Assembly: GCF_001598215.1 (NCBI RefSeq)
Contig: NZ_BCXJ01000006.1
Span: forward strand, 62,001-126,000
Reading direction: 5' to 3'
Origin: Shouchella clausii
Lineage (GTDB): Bacteria; Bacillota; Bacilli; Bacillales; Bacillaceae_D
Length of the DNA: 64,000 bases
Shown here: in pieces, positions 19,069 through 27,509 of the stretch
How positions within the stretch are numbered: position 1 is the stretch's first letter
How the letters are laid out: each line of letters begins with the position of its first letter
Made by a program: the position numbers and the translations under genes
Notes under the pieces: generated by a model
What the model saw: the letters and a program-made list of their open reading frames with translations, nothing else
The model's database searches: none
What the model was told of the DNA's origin: nothing

Positions 19069-19383
19069 TTCTTTCCCAACCCATCATTAATTTCTTTTCC
19101 TATGACGACGCTAAAAATCACGATTGTATAATTTCAATCACTCCTTGTGTAACATGAACATTCATTACCCATTCTCCTTCAGGCTTTCTCATTGCCGCAG
19201 GCTGTTTGTGAAACTCTTTTAAGCCGGCAATTTTACATCTGTTAGTATGAAAAATATCTATAACCCCCTATTGTATCCGCTTACAAAATCATTTATCCTC
19301 CAATAGGATGTGTTTATAGGCTATTTTGTTTACTAACTGTATTAATCATGTTCTCCATTCATTTATCTAAATATTAACAAATT
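19069..19383. other. Gap with cre site and possible gene remnant
   Basis: 315 bp. A catabolite element lies at 19272-19285. On the minus strand 19118-19267 is open for about 50 codons and ends in a natural-looking C-terminus (VHVTQGVIEIIQS, then TGA) but has no start or ribosome site. It may be the tail of a deleted gene; its family is not recognised. Confidence 0.4.
19272..19285. promoter_or_regulatory. cre-like catabolite repression site
   Basis: TGTATCCGCTTACA matches the CcpA consensus TGWAANCGNTNWCA at all but one position and is nearly palindromic. It lies about 200 bp upstream of the first garR copy. Confidence 0.6.
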
Positions 19384-20850
19384 TTAACCAATAACCTTTT
19401 TATTATCAACTGCATTAGCTTTAATGCGAGTTGCTGCGTGAATTTCCCGATTATGCTCCTGAACTTCAGCCATCATTCCTTTATCTAACGGATACCATTT
19501 CATCGCAATGAGTGTCAGGATATTTCCGATTACCGGTACCCCTAACCATAAAAGCATAGTCATCCAGAAGAGTGCTGATGTAAGAGGATCGCCAGGCTGA
19601 GGTTGAACTGCGACATATCCAAGTGAGGCAACGGCTAATGCTGTAATGGTTGCTCCTACAGATGAGACCGTTTTATCAATCATGTTATAGAGTGAAGCAA
19701 CAGTTCCTGGCATATAAGTACCGGATCTGTATAGTTCATAGTCAACAATATCAGGTTGCATAGCCGATGTAAAAGCACCTGTTGTTCTCATGCATGCGGA
19801 ATATATGGCCGTCAAAATTAAGAAAATAACGGTCGGAACAGCCGACACAGTTATTTGTGTCGTATCAATTAAGGCCATAAATACAATTGTAGCGACGGCA
19901 AATATTATACTGGCCGTTGTCCATTTTATCAAAGCTTTCTTTGTACCGGTTTTACCTGCTATACGTGTTGCATAGAATACAAGCACCAATGTCGGGACCG
20001 CAACGATAAAATTATAGGTACCGTAAAACGTGTAATTTCCAATAACAATACCAAATAGCATAATGCTAATCGCGGATTGAGTTGCGGTCTGTTGTGCTAT
20101 TTTATCACTGGTTGCCGCAATGATATATGTCTGGAGGGCTCGGTTACTCTTAAGTAGGGACCATGCATCTTTTAGATTAATCGATTTACCATTGGATTTC
20201 TTAGGGAAATTTTCCGGTTTATCTTTTTCACTTATTGCGATAATTGACAAAATTGCACAAACAGTACATATGCCGATAACTATATAGCACAATTCCTGCA
20301 GAGCCTCAACGGAAATAGATCCATATTTTTTAAAAATTACGTTTGAAAGAAACACACTTGTAAATGTGGCAATTAGTGTTATATATACGATACCCCATCT
20401 GTAAATAATTGGACGCTGATGGGGATCTCTTGTAAGAATTACATTACCCGTGTTGATTGAAACACTATTAAACGAAGAACCAATATAATATACAAAGTAC
20501 ATGATGGTAAAAAAGACAATCCCTTGACCAATCCCCCACACAAATAAAGCTAATAAGGCCAAAATTTGAATGCCAAGACCAATTAACATAGCGATTCGGA
20601 CTCTCCCAAATTTTGAATGCATACGGTCAGTAATGATTGCAATCAATGGATCCGTAAATGCATCAAAGATCCGGCTGTAAGTAGCAAGCATACCTGCCAT
20701 TACCACTGCGATTCCATAACCTCCGACGGCAACATAGCTAAGGAACATCAACAAGATATTCATCACATTGTTGGTAGTAGTGTTTAAAGGCCAAAGAATA
20801 AGCTGCCAAGTTTTTGCACGATTGTATTGAATTGCTGTACTCTCGTTCAT
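19384..20850 (-). CDS. GPH-family sugar symporter, paralogue 1 (488 aa)
   Basis: Twelve-helix MFS_2 (glycoside-pentoside-hexuronide) cation symporter. Family signs are the N-terminal AKTWQLILWPLNTTTNNV, FDAFTDPLIAIITDRMHSKF between the early helices and PDIVDYELYRSGTYMPG in the second half. Likely imports an oligosaccharide or uronide for the neighbouring hydrolases. GGGGGAG lies six bases before the ATG. The protein is clearly paralogous to 25662-27113, with many identical stretches such as AVGGYGIAV and GIGQG. It directly follows the large hydrolase gene at 21022-23007 (171-bp gap). Confidence 0.88.
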   Translation of the reverse strand: MNESTAIQYNRAKTWQLILWPLNTTTNNVMNILLMFLSYVAVGGYGIAVVMAGMLATYSRIFDAFTDPLIAIITDRMHSKFGRVRIAMLIGLGIQILALLALFVWGIGQGIVFFTIMYFVYYIGSSFNSVSINTGNVILTRDPHQRPIIYRWGIVYITLIATFTSVFLSNVIFKKYGSISVEALQELCYIVIGICTVCAILSIIAISEKDKPENFPKKSNGKSINLKDAWSLLKSNRALQTYIIAATSDKIAQQTATQSAISIMLFGIVIGNYTFYGTYNFIVAVPTLVLVFYATRIAGKTGTKKALIKWTTASIIFAVATIVFMALIDTTQITVSAVPTVIFLILTAIYSACMRTTGAFTSAMQPDIVDYELYRSGTYMPGTVASLYNMIDKTVSSVGATITALAVASLGYVAVQPQPGDPLTSALFWMTMLLWLGVPVIGNILTLIAMKWYPLDKGMMAEVQEHNREIHAATRIKANAVDNKKVIG

Positions 20851-21021
20851 AACAAACTCCCCCTAAGTTTTCTCTTTCATTTTTGAGATCATTTGTTTCC
20901 CTTATGGTACTTCGACCATAATGATTTCCTTTACAATTTGCATTCAGACAAGGGGAAATACACAATTTCCCCCATAAAGAGTACTTTTCGATCATAACTC
21001 ATACGTGAGTTTTAAATTGAA

Positions 21022-23007
21022 TTATGATAGAACGAGAGCTTCATAATCTTTCAAAACATCCAAATTAATATTCAGATATCCATCTTTATATTGACATTCA
21101 GCTTTACCGCCCCTCAAGGTTTCAATATTTACACTTTCTTCCACACCTTTCAAACGCAGTGAAATATTGTTTATCGGTATGGGAGAAAAGTAGCTATTGG
21201 CAAAACAGCCAGAATTGTTGACCAGTTGTATGATTTGTTGTTCCTTGTTTCTGCAGATATTTACTTCTACCATAGGCGTTAGATCTGGAGCTATCTCTTC
21301 TATTCCACATAATGAGAAAAGAATATCCTGTATGATGTTCAGTGTATTTTGGTAGCCCTGCTCATGATAGAAGCTTCCGATTTTCCAAGGAATGTAGACA
21401 CCACGTCCCTTATGATATTTCGACACAAGGATTCCTGGCTCTTGGCTAACCTCATTATAGTAGCAGATTTCGGGCGGTCCAAACGGGTGTTCCGGAATTA
21501 ACTGTAGATATTTTTTTGCGTTTTCTTTTGGTTCAACCATTACGAGATTGGGTCCCGGTGCAATCAATGGAGTTTTCATGCATCGTGGGAACAGGTCTTT
21601 CTCCGCCTCCGGAATTTCAAATATTGAAGACATCAGGTCACTTTTGATTTCTTTGACCTGTTCAATTCCTAGACAATTCAACCCCGTACTGTTGCGAGCT
21701 TCAAATTGATGATTATAGAGTCCTGTTTCTCCTGTTGCGATGATCGTTCCGCCATTTGCTGCAAACTCATCAAACAACTTCACCTGTTGGTCTGATAAAA
21801 ATTTGATATCCCCAAGAACCACAAACTCTTTGCCATCAAGCTGGGATAGGTCATTCAGTTCCGAAATGCGTATCTCATCGAAAGGAATATGGCTTTCTGT
21901 AAGTGCCCGAATCCACCCTAACACTTCAGAATCGACCCGATACAATGATGCATTCCTCACGACAACACCCTTAGCCATCGAAACAAGGTTACTATACAGT
22001 TGTTCGTGTTTTTTGTGGAACTGAAACACTTTTTTGGTACCTTCAAAGCCTGAAGTGTCTCTATGATTATCAAGTCTGCCCATAATATACATACTCAGGC
22101 TGCCGGCATTCGCCAAGTTCTGCCACTGCCGAAGTTCCATCAACGCAGGCGATACTGAAGTATGACGGTATCGGAAGCCCATGAAATCAACACTGGCATT
22201 GTCAGTAGGTCGGGTACGATTTGGCCCACTGATTACCCTAGAATTTGATGAAGCACTGTACTGCCATGAGGGTCTTCCTATATCAGCATTAGACTCACCT
22301 CGTATATAATCTAATCCATTTATTGAAATATTTGGATTTATCTCTTTCACTAAACGCCTTAGACGTGCTGTATGGTCCTTCTCACAATCCTTTTTGAACA
22401 TCATATATTTTTTGTACGATGGATTGCGCGGATCATCCTTTTCTGGAAGTTCTAGTCCGTATTGCTCTTTAAATTTTTTCTGGCAGTTCTCACAATGGCA
22501 AGGTCCATGATAGGTATAACTGTAATCGACTACTAGAAATCCACTCATATTACAGAACAAGCCGTCAAAGTCATGCGTTGTAAGCATTTCTCGAAGAATA
22601 TCGAACATATATTCCTGCTGATAACCACCGTTGGGGCAAGTGTGTACATAGCCGTTGTAATTAACAATTTTTCCCTCACTCGTTCGATAAGCCCAATCTG
22701 GATTCTGTTCATAAACTGAATAACGAATTTTTGAAAAATCGGTTCTTGCAATTACTCGTATTCCCTGCTTATGGCATTCATCTATAATCTTATCCAGGCT
22801 ATCACCATTCAAATATTCGCTATTAGGCTGAAATGCCAGCTTCGAATCGTAGCTGGCGATAATACCTGCCGCATTAAGCAATACCACAGTTGCACCAAAT
22901 TCTTTCAAGTCCCTCACATAGCTAACAGCATCCATATTTTCCGTATCAATTTCTCTAAAATTTGTCTGGATCATCCGCCAAGGATACCCGTTCCACCAAT
23001 GTTTCAT
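21022..23007 (-). CDS. Putative glycoside hydrolase, GHL6-like (661 aa)
   Basis: Large soluble protein without a signal peptide. The first 360 residues look like a TIM barrel of the hypothetical glycosyl hydrolase (GHL6 / alpha-amylase-like) group: NAAGIIASYD, the repeated-strand pattern GIRVIARTDFSK, DGLFCNMSG, and a CxxC pair in GPCHCENCQKKF. A Rossmann-like part (about 370-560, GGTIIATGETG) resembles the beta-galactosidase trimerisation domain, and a beta domain closes the protein. Activity and substrate are unknown. The start has GGGAGG six bases upstream. A deleted relic of a second copy lies at 27219-27480, also upstream of a GPH symporter. Confidence 0.72.
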   Translation of the reverse strand: MKHWWNGYPWRMIQTNFREIDTENMDAVSYVRDLKEFGATVVLLNAAGIIASYDSKLAFQPNSEYLNGDSLDKIIDECHKQGIRVIARTDFSKIRYSVYEQNPDWAYRTSEGKIVNYNGYVHTCPNGGYQQEYMFDILREMLTTHDFDGLFCNMSGFLVVDYSYTYHGPCHCENCQKKFKEQYGLELPEKDDPRNPSYKKYMMFKKDCEKDHTARLRRLVKEINPNISINGLDYIRGESNADIGRPSWQYSASSNSRVISGPNRTRPTDNASVDFMGFRYRHTSVSPALMELRQWQNLANAGSLSMYIMGRLDNHRDTSGFEGTKKVFQFHKKHEQLYSNLVSMAKGVVVRNASLYRVDSEVLGWIRALTESHIPFDEIRISELNDLSQLDGKEFVVLGDIKFLSDQQVKLFDEFAANGGTIIATGETGLYNHQFEARNSTGLNCLGIEQVKEIKSDLMSSIFEIPEAEKDLFPRCMKTPLIAPGPNLVMVEPKENAKKYLQLIPEHPFGPPEICYYNEVSQEPGILVSKYHKGRGVYIPWKIGSFYHEQGYQNTLNIIQDILFSLCGIEEIAPDLTPMVEVNICRNKEQQIIQLVNNSGCFANSYFSPIPINNISLRLKGVEESVNIETLRGGKAECQYKDGYLNINLDVLKDYEALVLS

Positions 23008-23041
23008 TTTAATCCTCCCTCAATAAAGTACCATCCTGTTT

Positions 23042-23099
23042 GAAACAGGGCAGAATATTGTTTGCTGAAATGGCGATCGCACCTTGATTCACAACCATC
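23042..23099 (-). promoter_or_regulatory. Shared upstream element, copy 2 (before GHL6-like gene)
   Basis: Second copy of the element at 15953-16009, ending 35 bp from the start codon. Its proximal edge is the perfect palindrome CCTGTTTGAAACAGG (23035-23049), the counterpart of TGTTGGAAACA in copy 1. Confidence 0.6.
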
Positions 23100-23289
23100 C
23101 TATATATTTGCAGGTAAACCTTCAAAAGACATTACTAGGAAAAGAGATGTTATCCACACATAGGACCTTGGGATTTCACATCCTTTCCTAGTTCAACGAA
23201 AACGGCTAGACCATACCGTCCATCTACCTTACCTTCCAATGCTTTCTATTTTTAAAGACAGTAAAATACATAGCTAGATAAACAGTAAG

Positions 23290-24195
23290 TTATGGATGGG
23301 AAACCAGAGATGGTCGGCCAATGCGGATCCCAGTTAGATTTTCGTAATATTTAGCAATCGCGGAATGATCATCCTGACCATGGCCACTGTGGTGCAAATA
23401 TTGAAAAATCTCTTGTACTCCTGCTGTCATAGGTACGAGTGCACCTACCGTATGAGCGCAATCCAAGGCATTGTTTAAGTCTTTGATGTGTAGATCAATC
23501 TTAAATCCTGGCTTGTCATTTCCAGCAATCATCATTGGTGCTTTGGCATTCATCACGGTGGATCCGGCCAAACCTCCTCTGATCGCCTCAAACACCAACT
23601 GTGGATCCACTCCCGCTTTCTGAGCAAGAGTCAGTGCCTCAGCAAGAGCCTGTATATTACATGCTACAATAATTTGATTGGCCAATTTTGTCGTATTCCC
23701 GGCACCGATTTCACCGCAGCGAACGACAGATGCTCCCATTGTTTCTAGTAACGGTTTGTATTTATCAAACACGTTCTGTTTTCCGCCCACCATGATGCTC
23801 AAGGTGCCGTCGATTGCTTTTGGCTCTCCCCCTGAAACAGGAGCATCGAGCATTTCTACGCCTTTTTTTTCTAGTTCCGCTGCAATTTCCTTGCTTGCGA
23901 CAGGATTGATGGAACTCATATCAATAAAGACTTGGCCAGCTTTCATATAATTGGCAACACCGTTCTCTCCTAGCATAACCGCTTTTACATGAGGGGAGTT
24001 TGGCAGCATTGTCATGACAAGATCACAGGAAGAACCGATTTCTGCATTTGTACCTGCTATAGCGCCGAGTTCTACCAGTTCTTCAACCGAAGCTTTGTTT
24101 AAATCATTTACCATTAAATCGCTGTAGCCACCTTTGATGATATTTTTCGCCATCGGTTTGCCCATGATTCCTAAACCAATCAATCCAATTTTCAT
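23290..24195 (-). CDS. garR: Tartronate semialdehyde reductase, paralogue 2 (301 aa)
   Basis: Same family and motifs as 18184-19068: GLIGLGIMGKPMAKNI, DAPVSGGEPKAIDGT, and the catalytic lysine in AGNTTKLANQ. It ends with ENLTGIRIGRPS. I start at the ATG at 24195 (GGAGG, 8-base spacing); the frame stays open further upstream to 24228. It follows the AraC regulator gene on the same strand with a short gap, so the two may be co-transcribed. The two copies differ throughout, so the duplication is not recent or the copies came from different sources. Expected reaction: tartronate semialdehyde to D-glycerate with NAD(P)H. Confidence 0.87.
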   Translation of the reverse strand: MKIGLIGLGIMGKPMAKNIIKGGYSDLMVNDLNKASVEELVELGAIAGTNAEIGSSCDLVMTMLPNSPHVKAVMLGENGVANYMKAGQVFIDMSSINPVASKEIAAELEKKGVEMLDAPVSGGEPKAIDGTLSIMVGGKQNVFDKYKPLLETMGASVVRCGEIGAGNTTKLANQIIVACNIQALAEALTLAQKAGVDPQLVFEAIRGGLAGSTVMNAKAPMMIAGNDKPGFKIDLHIKDLNNALDCAHTVGALVPMTAGVQEIFQYLHHSGHGQDDHSAIAKYYENLTGIRIGRPSLVSHP

Positions 24196-24264
24196 CTCCA
24201 TGACCTCCGTAATTTCATTTATTTTCATTTTTAATGACCACTATCTTAAAATCTTTTGATCTTG

Positions 24265-25497
24265 CTAAACCATTACAGCTTTCGTTTTTCTATAATCACT
24301 TGGTGTTTTACCTGTATTCTTGCGGAAAATATAAGTAAAGTAGCTTCGTGAGCCGAACCCCAGTTGCATACTTATTTCTTCAATACTGCTCGTCGTTGTC
24401 GTCAATAGATATTTCGCTTTTTCCAGGCGCGCGTTTTGGATATAATCAATAAACGAGCATCCCATCTCTTTTTTGAATTTCCGCGACAAGTAGTATTCAC
24501 TGTAACCAATTTCTTTTGCCACAAAGTCCAATACAAGTTCTTCGCCTAAATGCTGGTCGATATATTCACAGCATGCCCTGATTTGGCTGGAACAGGAAGC
24601 CACTTTTTTCGACTCCCGCACGCAATGAACATACTCTAGCAACAGTTCTCTGCTCAATGCCGTCACCTCACTAAGCGATGAGCATTTATCCAGAATTCGC
24701 CGATAGTCAGCACATAATGAGTAAGATCGTTTTCGTGACATGCCTCCTTCCACAGCAGCGCGAGACACTAAAGTAAGCAAGATATGAATCTTCTGTTTAT
24801 AAAATTCGACACTCTTTTTATCACCCTCAAAAATTCCACTCATCACAGGTGTAGCTTTGTTGACCACTTTAACAACATCCAAGTCTCCAGTGCGGACTCC
24901 GTTTAACAACTCTTGTTCAATGTTCCAGTAGCCACTTTCCCCCTCAAATTGATCGATCCATATTTTCACTGTACCTTTCTTCTTTTTCTTTTTTTGAATT
25001 GTCGAACTCAAAGATGTAACATCCTTTACAGAAATATTCTTACCAGTGAGACAATAATGTAGCATCAACGCAAATTGCAAAATACTAGAAGATGTCAGCT
25101 CTGGCAGTGTTTTAAGACTGTTCACTATAATTTCTTCAGTATCTTGTGTGAGTCCCGCCTCATTGGCAATGTCGCTATAACTCATTCGGTCATTGTACCC
25201 GCTAAAAAACGGTCCTTTCACGTAGATCGCCTTCATCCCCTCTGAGGCAGGTTCAAAAGCAACAATCCAAGTGAGCATTGTCGATGTCGTGTAAACAAGG
25301 GGCAGTTCGCTCTTTGCCATATGTTCTTCAATCGCAGCTCGACGATTACATGCAAGGAAAAGACAATTAAACAAAGATTCGTGAGGACAGTCACTTTCAA
25401 TTACATTAAAGCGGTTATCATACTTCCAGTTCCATATGTTATAACAGCAACCGGTAAGCTGCCGAAAGGCGTCTAGCATTTCGAATTTTTCCGTCAT
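24265..25497 (-). CDS. AraC-family transcriptional regulator (410 aa)
   Basis: The C-terminal 100 residues hold two helix-turn-helix units: LDFVAKEIGYSEYYLSRKFK and EISMQLGFGSRSYFTYIFR, ending KTPSDYRK. The N-terminal 290 residues are probably ligand-sensing; the start (about 1-130) recalls PocR-type sensory domains but this is uncertain. A run of six lysines (about 169-174) is encoded by an A-rich tract. GGAGG precedes the ATG by eight bases. It sits between paralogous symporter and reductase genes and is the obvious local regulator for the sugar-acid module. A cre-like site lies 72 bp upstream. Confidence 0.88.
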   Translation of the reverse strand: MTEKFEMLDAFRQLTGCCYNIWNWKYDNRFNVIESDCPHESLFNCLFLACNRRAAIEEHMAKSELPLVYTTSTMLTWIVAFEPASEGMKAIYVKGPFFSGYNDRMSYSDIANEAGLTQDTEEIIVNSLKTLPELTSSSILQFALMLHYCLTGKNISVKDVTSLSSTIQKKKKKKGTVKIWIDQFEGESGYWNIEQELLNGVRTGDLDVVKVVNKATPVMSGIFEGDKKSVEFYKQKIHILLTLVSRAAVEGGMSRKRSYSLCADYRRILDKCSSLSEVTALSRELLLEYVHCVRESKKVASCSSQIRACCEYIDQHLGEELVLDFVAKEIGYSEYYLSRKFKKEMGCSFIDYIQNARLEKAKYLLTTTTSSIEEISMQLGFGSRSYFTYIFRKNTGKTPSDYRKTKAVMV

Positions 25498-25568
25498 ATC
25501 ACAATCCTCCAGTCAGACGCGTAATGAAAACGGTCTTCGATTTTTTTGATTTATAGGCCTGTAATCGA

Positions 25569-25582
25569 TGTATGCGTTTTCA
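25569..25582. promoter_or_regulatory. cre-like site upstream of the AraC gene
   Basis: TGTATGCGTTTTCA, 13 of 14 to the CcpA consensus. Identical, with the next base, to 27206-27220 upstream of the symporter gene. It is 72 bp from the AraC start codon. Confidence 0.6.
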
Positions 25583-25661
25583 TAATAATGTTGAAAGCAC
25601 TTGATTATCAACTTTCGGCAGAAATTCCATTTGCTTTTCTTGAGGAACTCCCTCTTACTAT

Positions 25662-27113
25662 TTAACTGCTAGCCTTGACATAAGCGTCTGTTTTAGCTTT
25701 TGCGCGAATATCCTGATTATGTCGCTGAATTTCAATCATCTTCTCTTTATCGAGCGGATAGAACTTCATTACAATAAGGGTAAAAAAGTATCCAATTATC
25801 GGTAGACCCATCCACAGAAACATCGCCATCCAAAAGAGCGCTGGTGTAACAGGATCTCCAGGCTGAGGCTGAACATTGACATATCCAATAGCCGCAATAG
25901 AGAGCGCGACAATCGTGCTTCCAAAAGATGAGATCATTTTATCTATGAAGGCATAAATGGCAGCGACCGTTCCTGGCAAATAGTTGCCGGACATGTACAA
26001 CTCGTAATCGACTATGTCAGGTTTCATCGACTGTGTACAAGCAGAGGTTACAATCATGGTAGCGGAGAAAGACACGGACAAGATAACGAAAATCGCCGTT
26101 TGAACAGGGGCTACACTAATTTTTGTCGGATCGATGATGACCATGAAAGCAATCATAGCAGCAGCCAGTGCAATTCCAATACTCGACCACTTAATGAGTG
26201 CTTTTTTTGTACCACCTTTCACCGCCATTCGCGTCCCATAGATTAGAACGAGTACTGTTGGGACGACGCTGATTAAATTGACGGTACCGAAAAACGAATA
26301 GTTTCCAATAATAATTCCGAAGATCATTGTCGTAATGACTGCCTGCCCTGCGGCCTGCTGTGCTAGTTTATCACTTGTTCCAGCAATAATGAACGCTTGC
26401 AAGCCCCGATTATTCTTTATTAACATCCAAGCATCTTTGAAATTAATTTTGCCTTGTGCTTTTTTCGGAAAGTTCTCCGGCCTATCTTTTTCGATGATTG
26501 CGATAAAGGCGAAAATTTCTAAAATAACTGCTACGATTACAATCGTATAGCACAGCTCCTGCAATGCCTCGATCGAAATGGACCCATATTTTGCAAACAA
26601 CACATTTGAGAGATACATACTTGAAAGTGAAGCAAGGACTGTTGTATAAATCATAGTCCATTGGAATATTTTTGGTCTTTGGCGAGGATCATTTGTTAGA
26701 ACTGTATTACCGGTATTGGTCGCAACACCACTAAACGTGGAACCAATGTAATAGATCAAATACATGATCGTATAAAAGACCATTCCTTGCCCAATTCCCC
26801 ATACAAATAAAACGAGAATCGCTGTTATTTGAATGACAAAACCAGTAATCATAATGATTCGGATTTTCCCAAATTTCGTCTCCAATCTGTCAGTGATGAT
26901 TGCAATCAATGGATCTGTAATTCCATCAAAAATACGTGTATAGGTGGAGATCAAACCTGCCGTTGCCACTGCAATTCCGTACCCGCCAACCGCAATGTAA
27001 CTAATAAACATCAGCAATACGTATAAAAGACTATTAATCGTAGTATTTCCAGGCCAAAGCATAAGCTGCCAAGTTTTTGCGCGTGTGTACTGGATCGCAG
27101 TATCCCCACCCAT
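25662..27113 (-). CDS. GPH-family sugar symporter, paralogue 2 (483 aa)
   Basis: Same family as 19384-20850: AKTWQLMLWPGNTTIN, FDGITDPLIAIITDRLETKF and PDIVDYELYMSGNYLPG are visible, with twelve hydrophobic helices. The start is the ATG at 27113, preceded by AAGGGGG with six bases between; the frame extends to 27137 without a ribosome site. Upstream lie a cre-like site and the relic of a large hydrolase gene, matching the intact hydrolase-symporter order of the first module. Expected to import a glycoside or uronide with a cation. Specificity may differ from paralogue 1. Confidence 0.88.
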   Translation of the reverse strand: MGGDTAIQYTRAKTWQLMLWPGNTTINSLLYVLLMFISYIAVGGYGIAVATAGLISTYTRIFDGITDPLIAIITDRLETKFGKIRIIMITGFVIQITAILVLFVWGIGQGMVFYTIMYLIYYIGSTFSGVATNTGNTVLTNDPRQRPKIFQWTMIYTTVLASLSSMYLSNVLFAKYGSISIEALQELCYTIVIVAVILEIFAFIAIIEKDRPENFPKKAQGKINFKDAWMLIKNNRGLQAFIIAGTSDKLAQQAAGQAVITTMIFGIIIGNYSFFGTVNLISVVPTVLVLIYGTRMAVKGGTKKALIKWSSIGIALAAAMIAFMVIIDPTKISVAPVQTAIFVILSVSFSATMIVTSACTQSMKPDIVDYELYMSGNYLPGTVAAIYAFIDKMISSFGSTIVALSIAAIGYVNVQPQPGDPVTPALFWMAMFLWMGLPIIGYFFTLIVMKFYPLDKEKMIEIQRHNQDIRAKAKTDAYVKASS

Positions 27114-27205
27114 AATAAGCCCCCTTATTGTTTGCAAATCAACTGTTTGTCAGGATTCACGTGGTGATAGACCAATTTATACTCATATTCGACTTTACCC
27201 CTTCC

Positions 27206-27219
27206 TGTATGCGTTTTCA
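27206..27219. promoter_or_regulatory. cre-like site upstream of symporter 2
   Basis: TGTATGCGTTTTCA, identical to 25569-25582, located 93 bp from the start codon of symporter 2. Predicted CcpA target. Confidence 0.6.
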
Positions 27220-27480
27220 TTTATGTCTGTCAAGCGTAGAGAAATATGGTGTATAGGCAAAAAGGGCAAAGTAGCTATTGGCAAAAACAACCTGAATGGT
27301 TGACAAGTTGAATCACTTGTTTTCCCATTTTTCTACATGAAGCAATACGACAATTGCGCCAAAGTCCTTCAACTCTTTTGCACCCCTAACAGCACGATAT
27401 CTTCCGTATCAATTTCACGTAAGTTTGTCTGGAGTATCCACCAAGGATATATAGTCATTCCACCAATGGTTGATCTTAAT
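27219..27480 (-). pseudogene. Deleted relic of a second GHL6-like hydrolase gene
   Basis: The DNA aligns with both ends of the gene at 21022-23007. The right part (about 27340-27480) keeps the ribosome site GGGAGGATTAA and the N-terminal coding sequence (NHWWN..Y, then the region of residues 10-45), but the ATG has become ATC and frameshifts follow. The left part (about 27219-27320) matches codons near 595-630 (VIQLVNHSGCF, then HISLRL). About 550 codons between are gone. It precedes symporter 2 just as the intact gene precedes symporter 1, so it marks an ancestral module duplication. It is not translatable. Confidence 0.85.
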
Positions 27481-27509
27481 CCTCCCATCGTCGCAAATAG
27501 TAATTGCTA

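Noticed and set aside
24995-25015. Lysine run in the AraC protein as a frameshift or slippage site
   Set aside because: The codons alternate AAA and AAG, the frame is open across it, and the flanking domains align without a shift.
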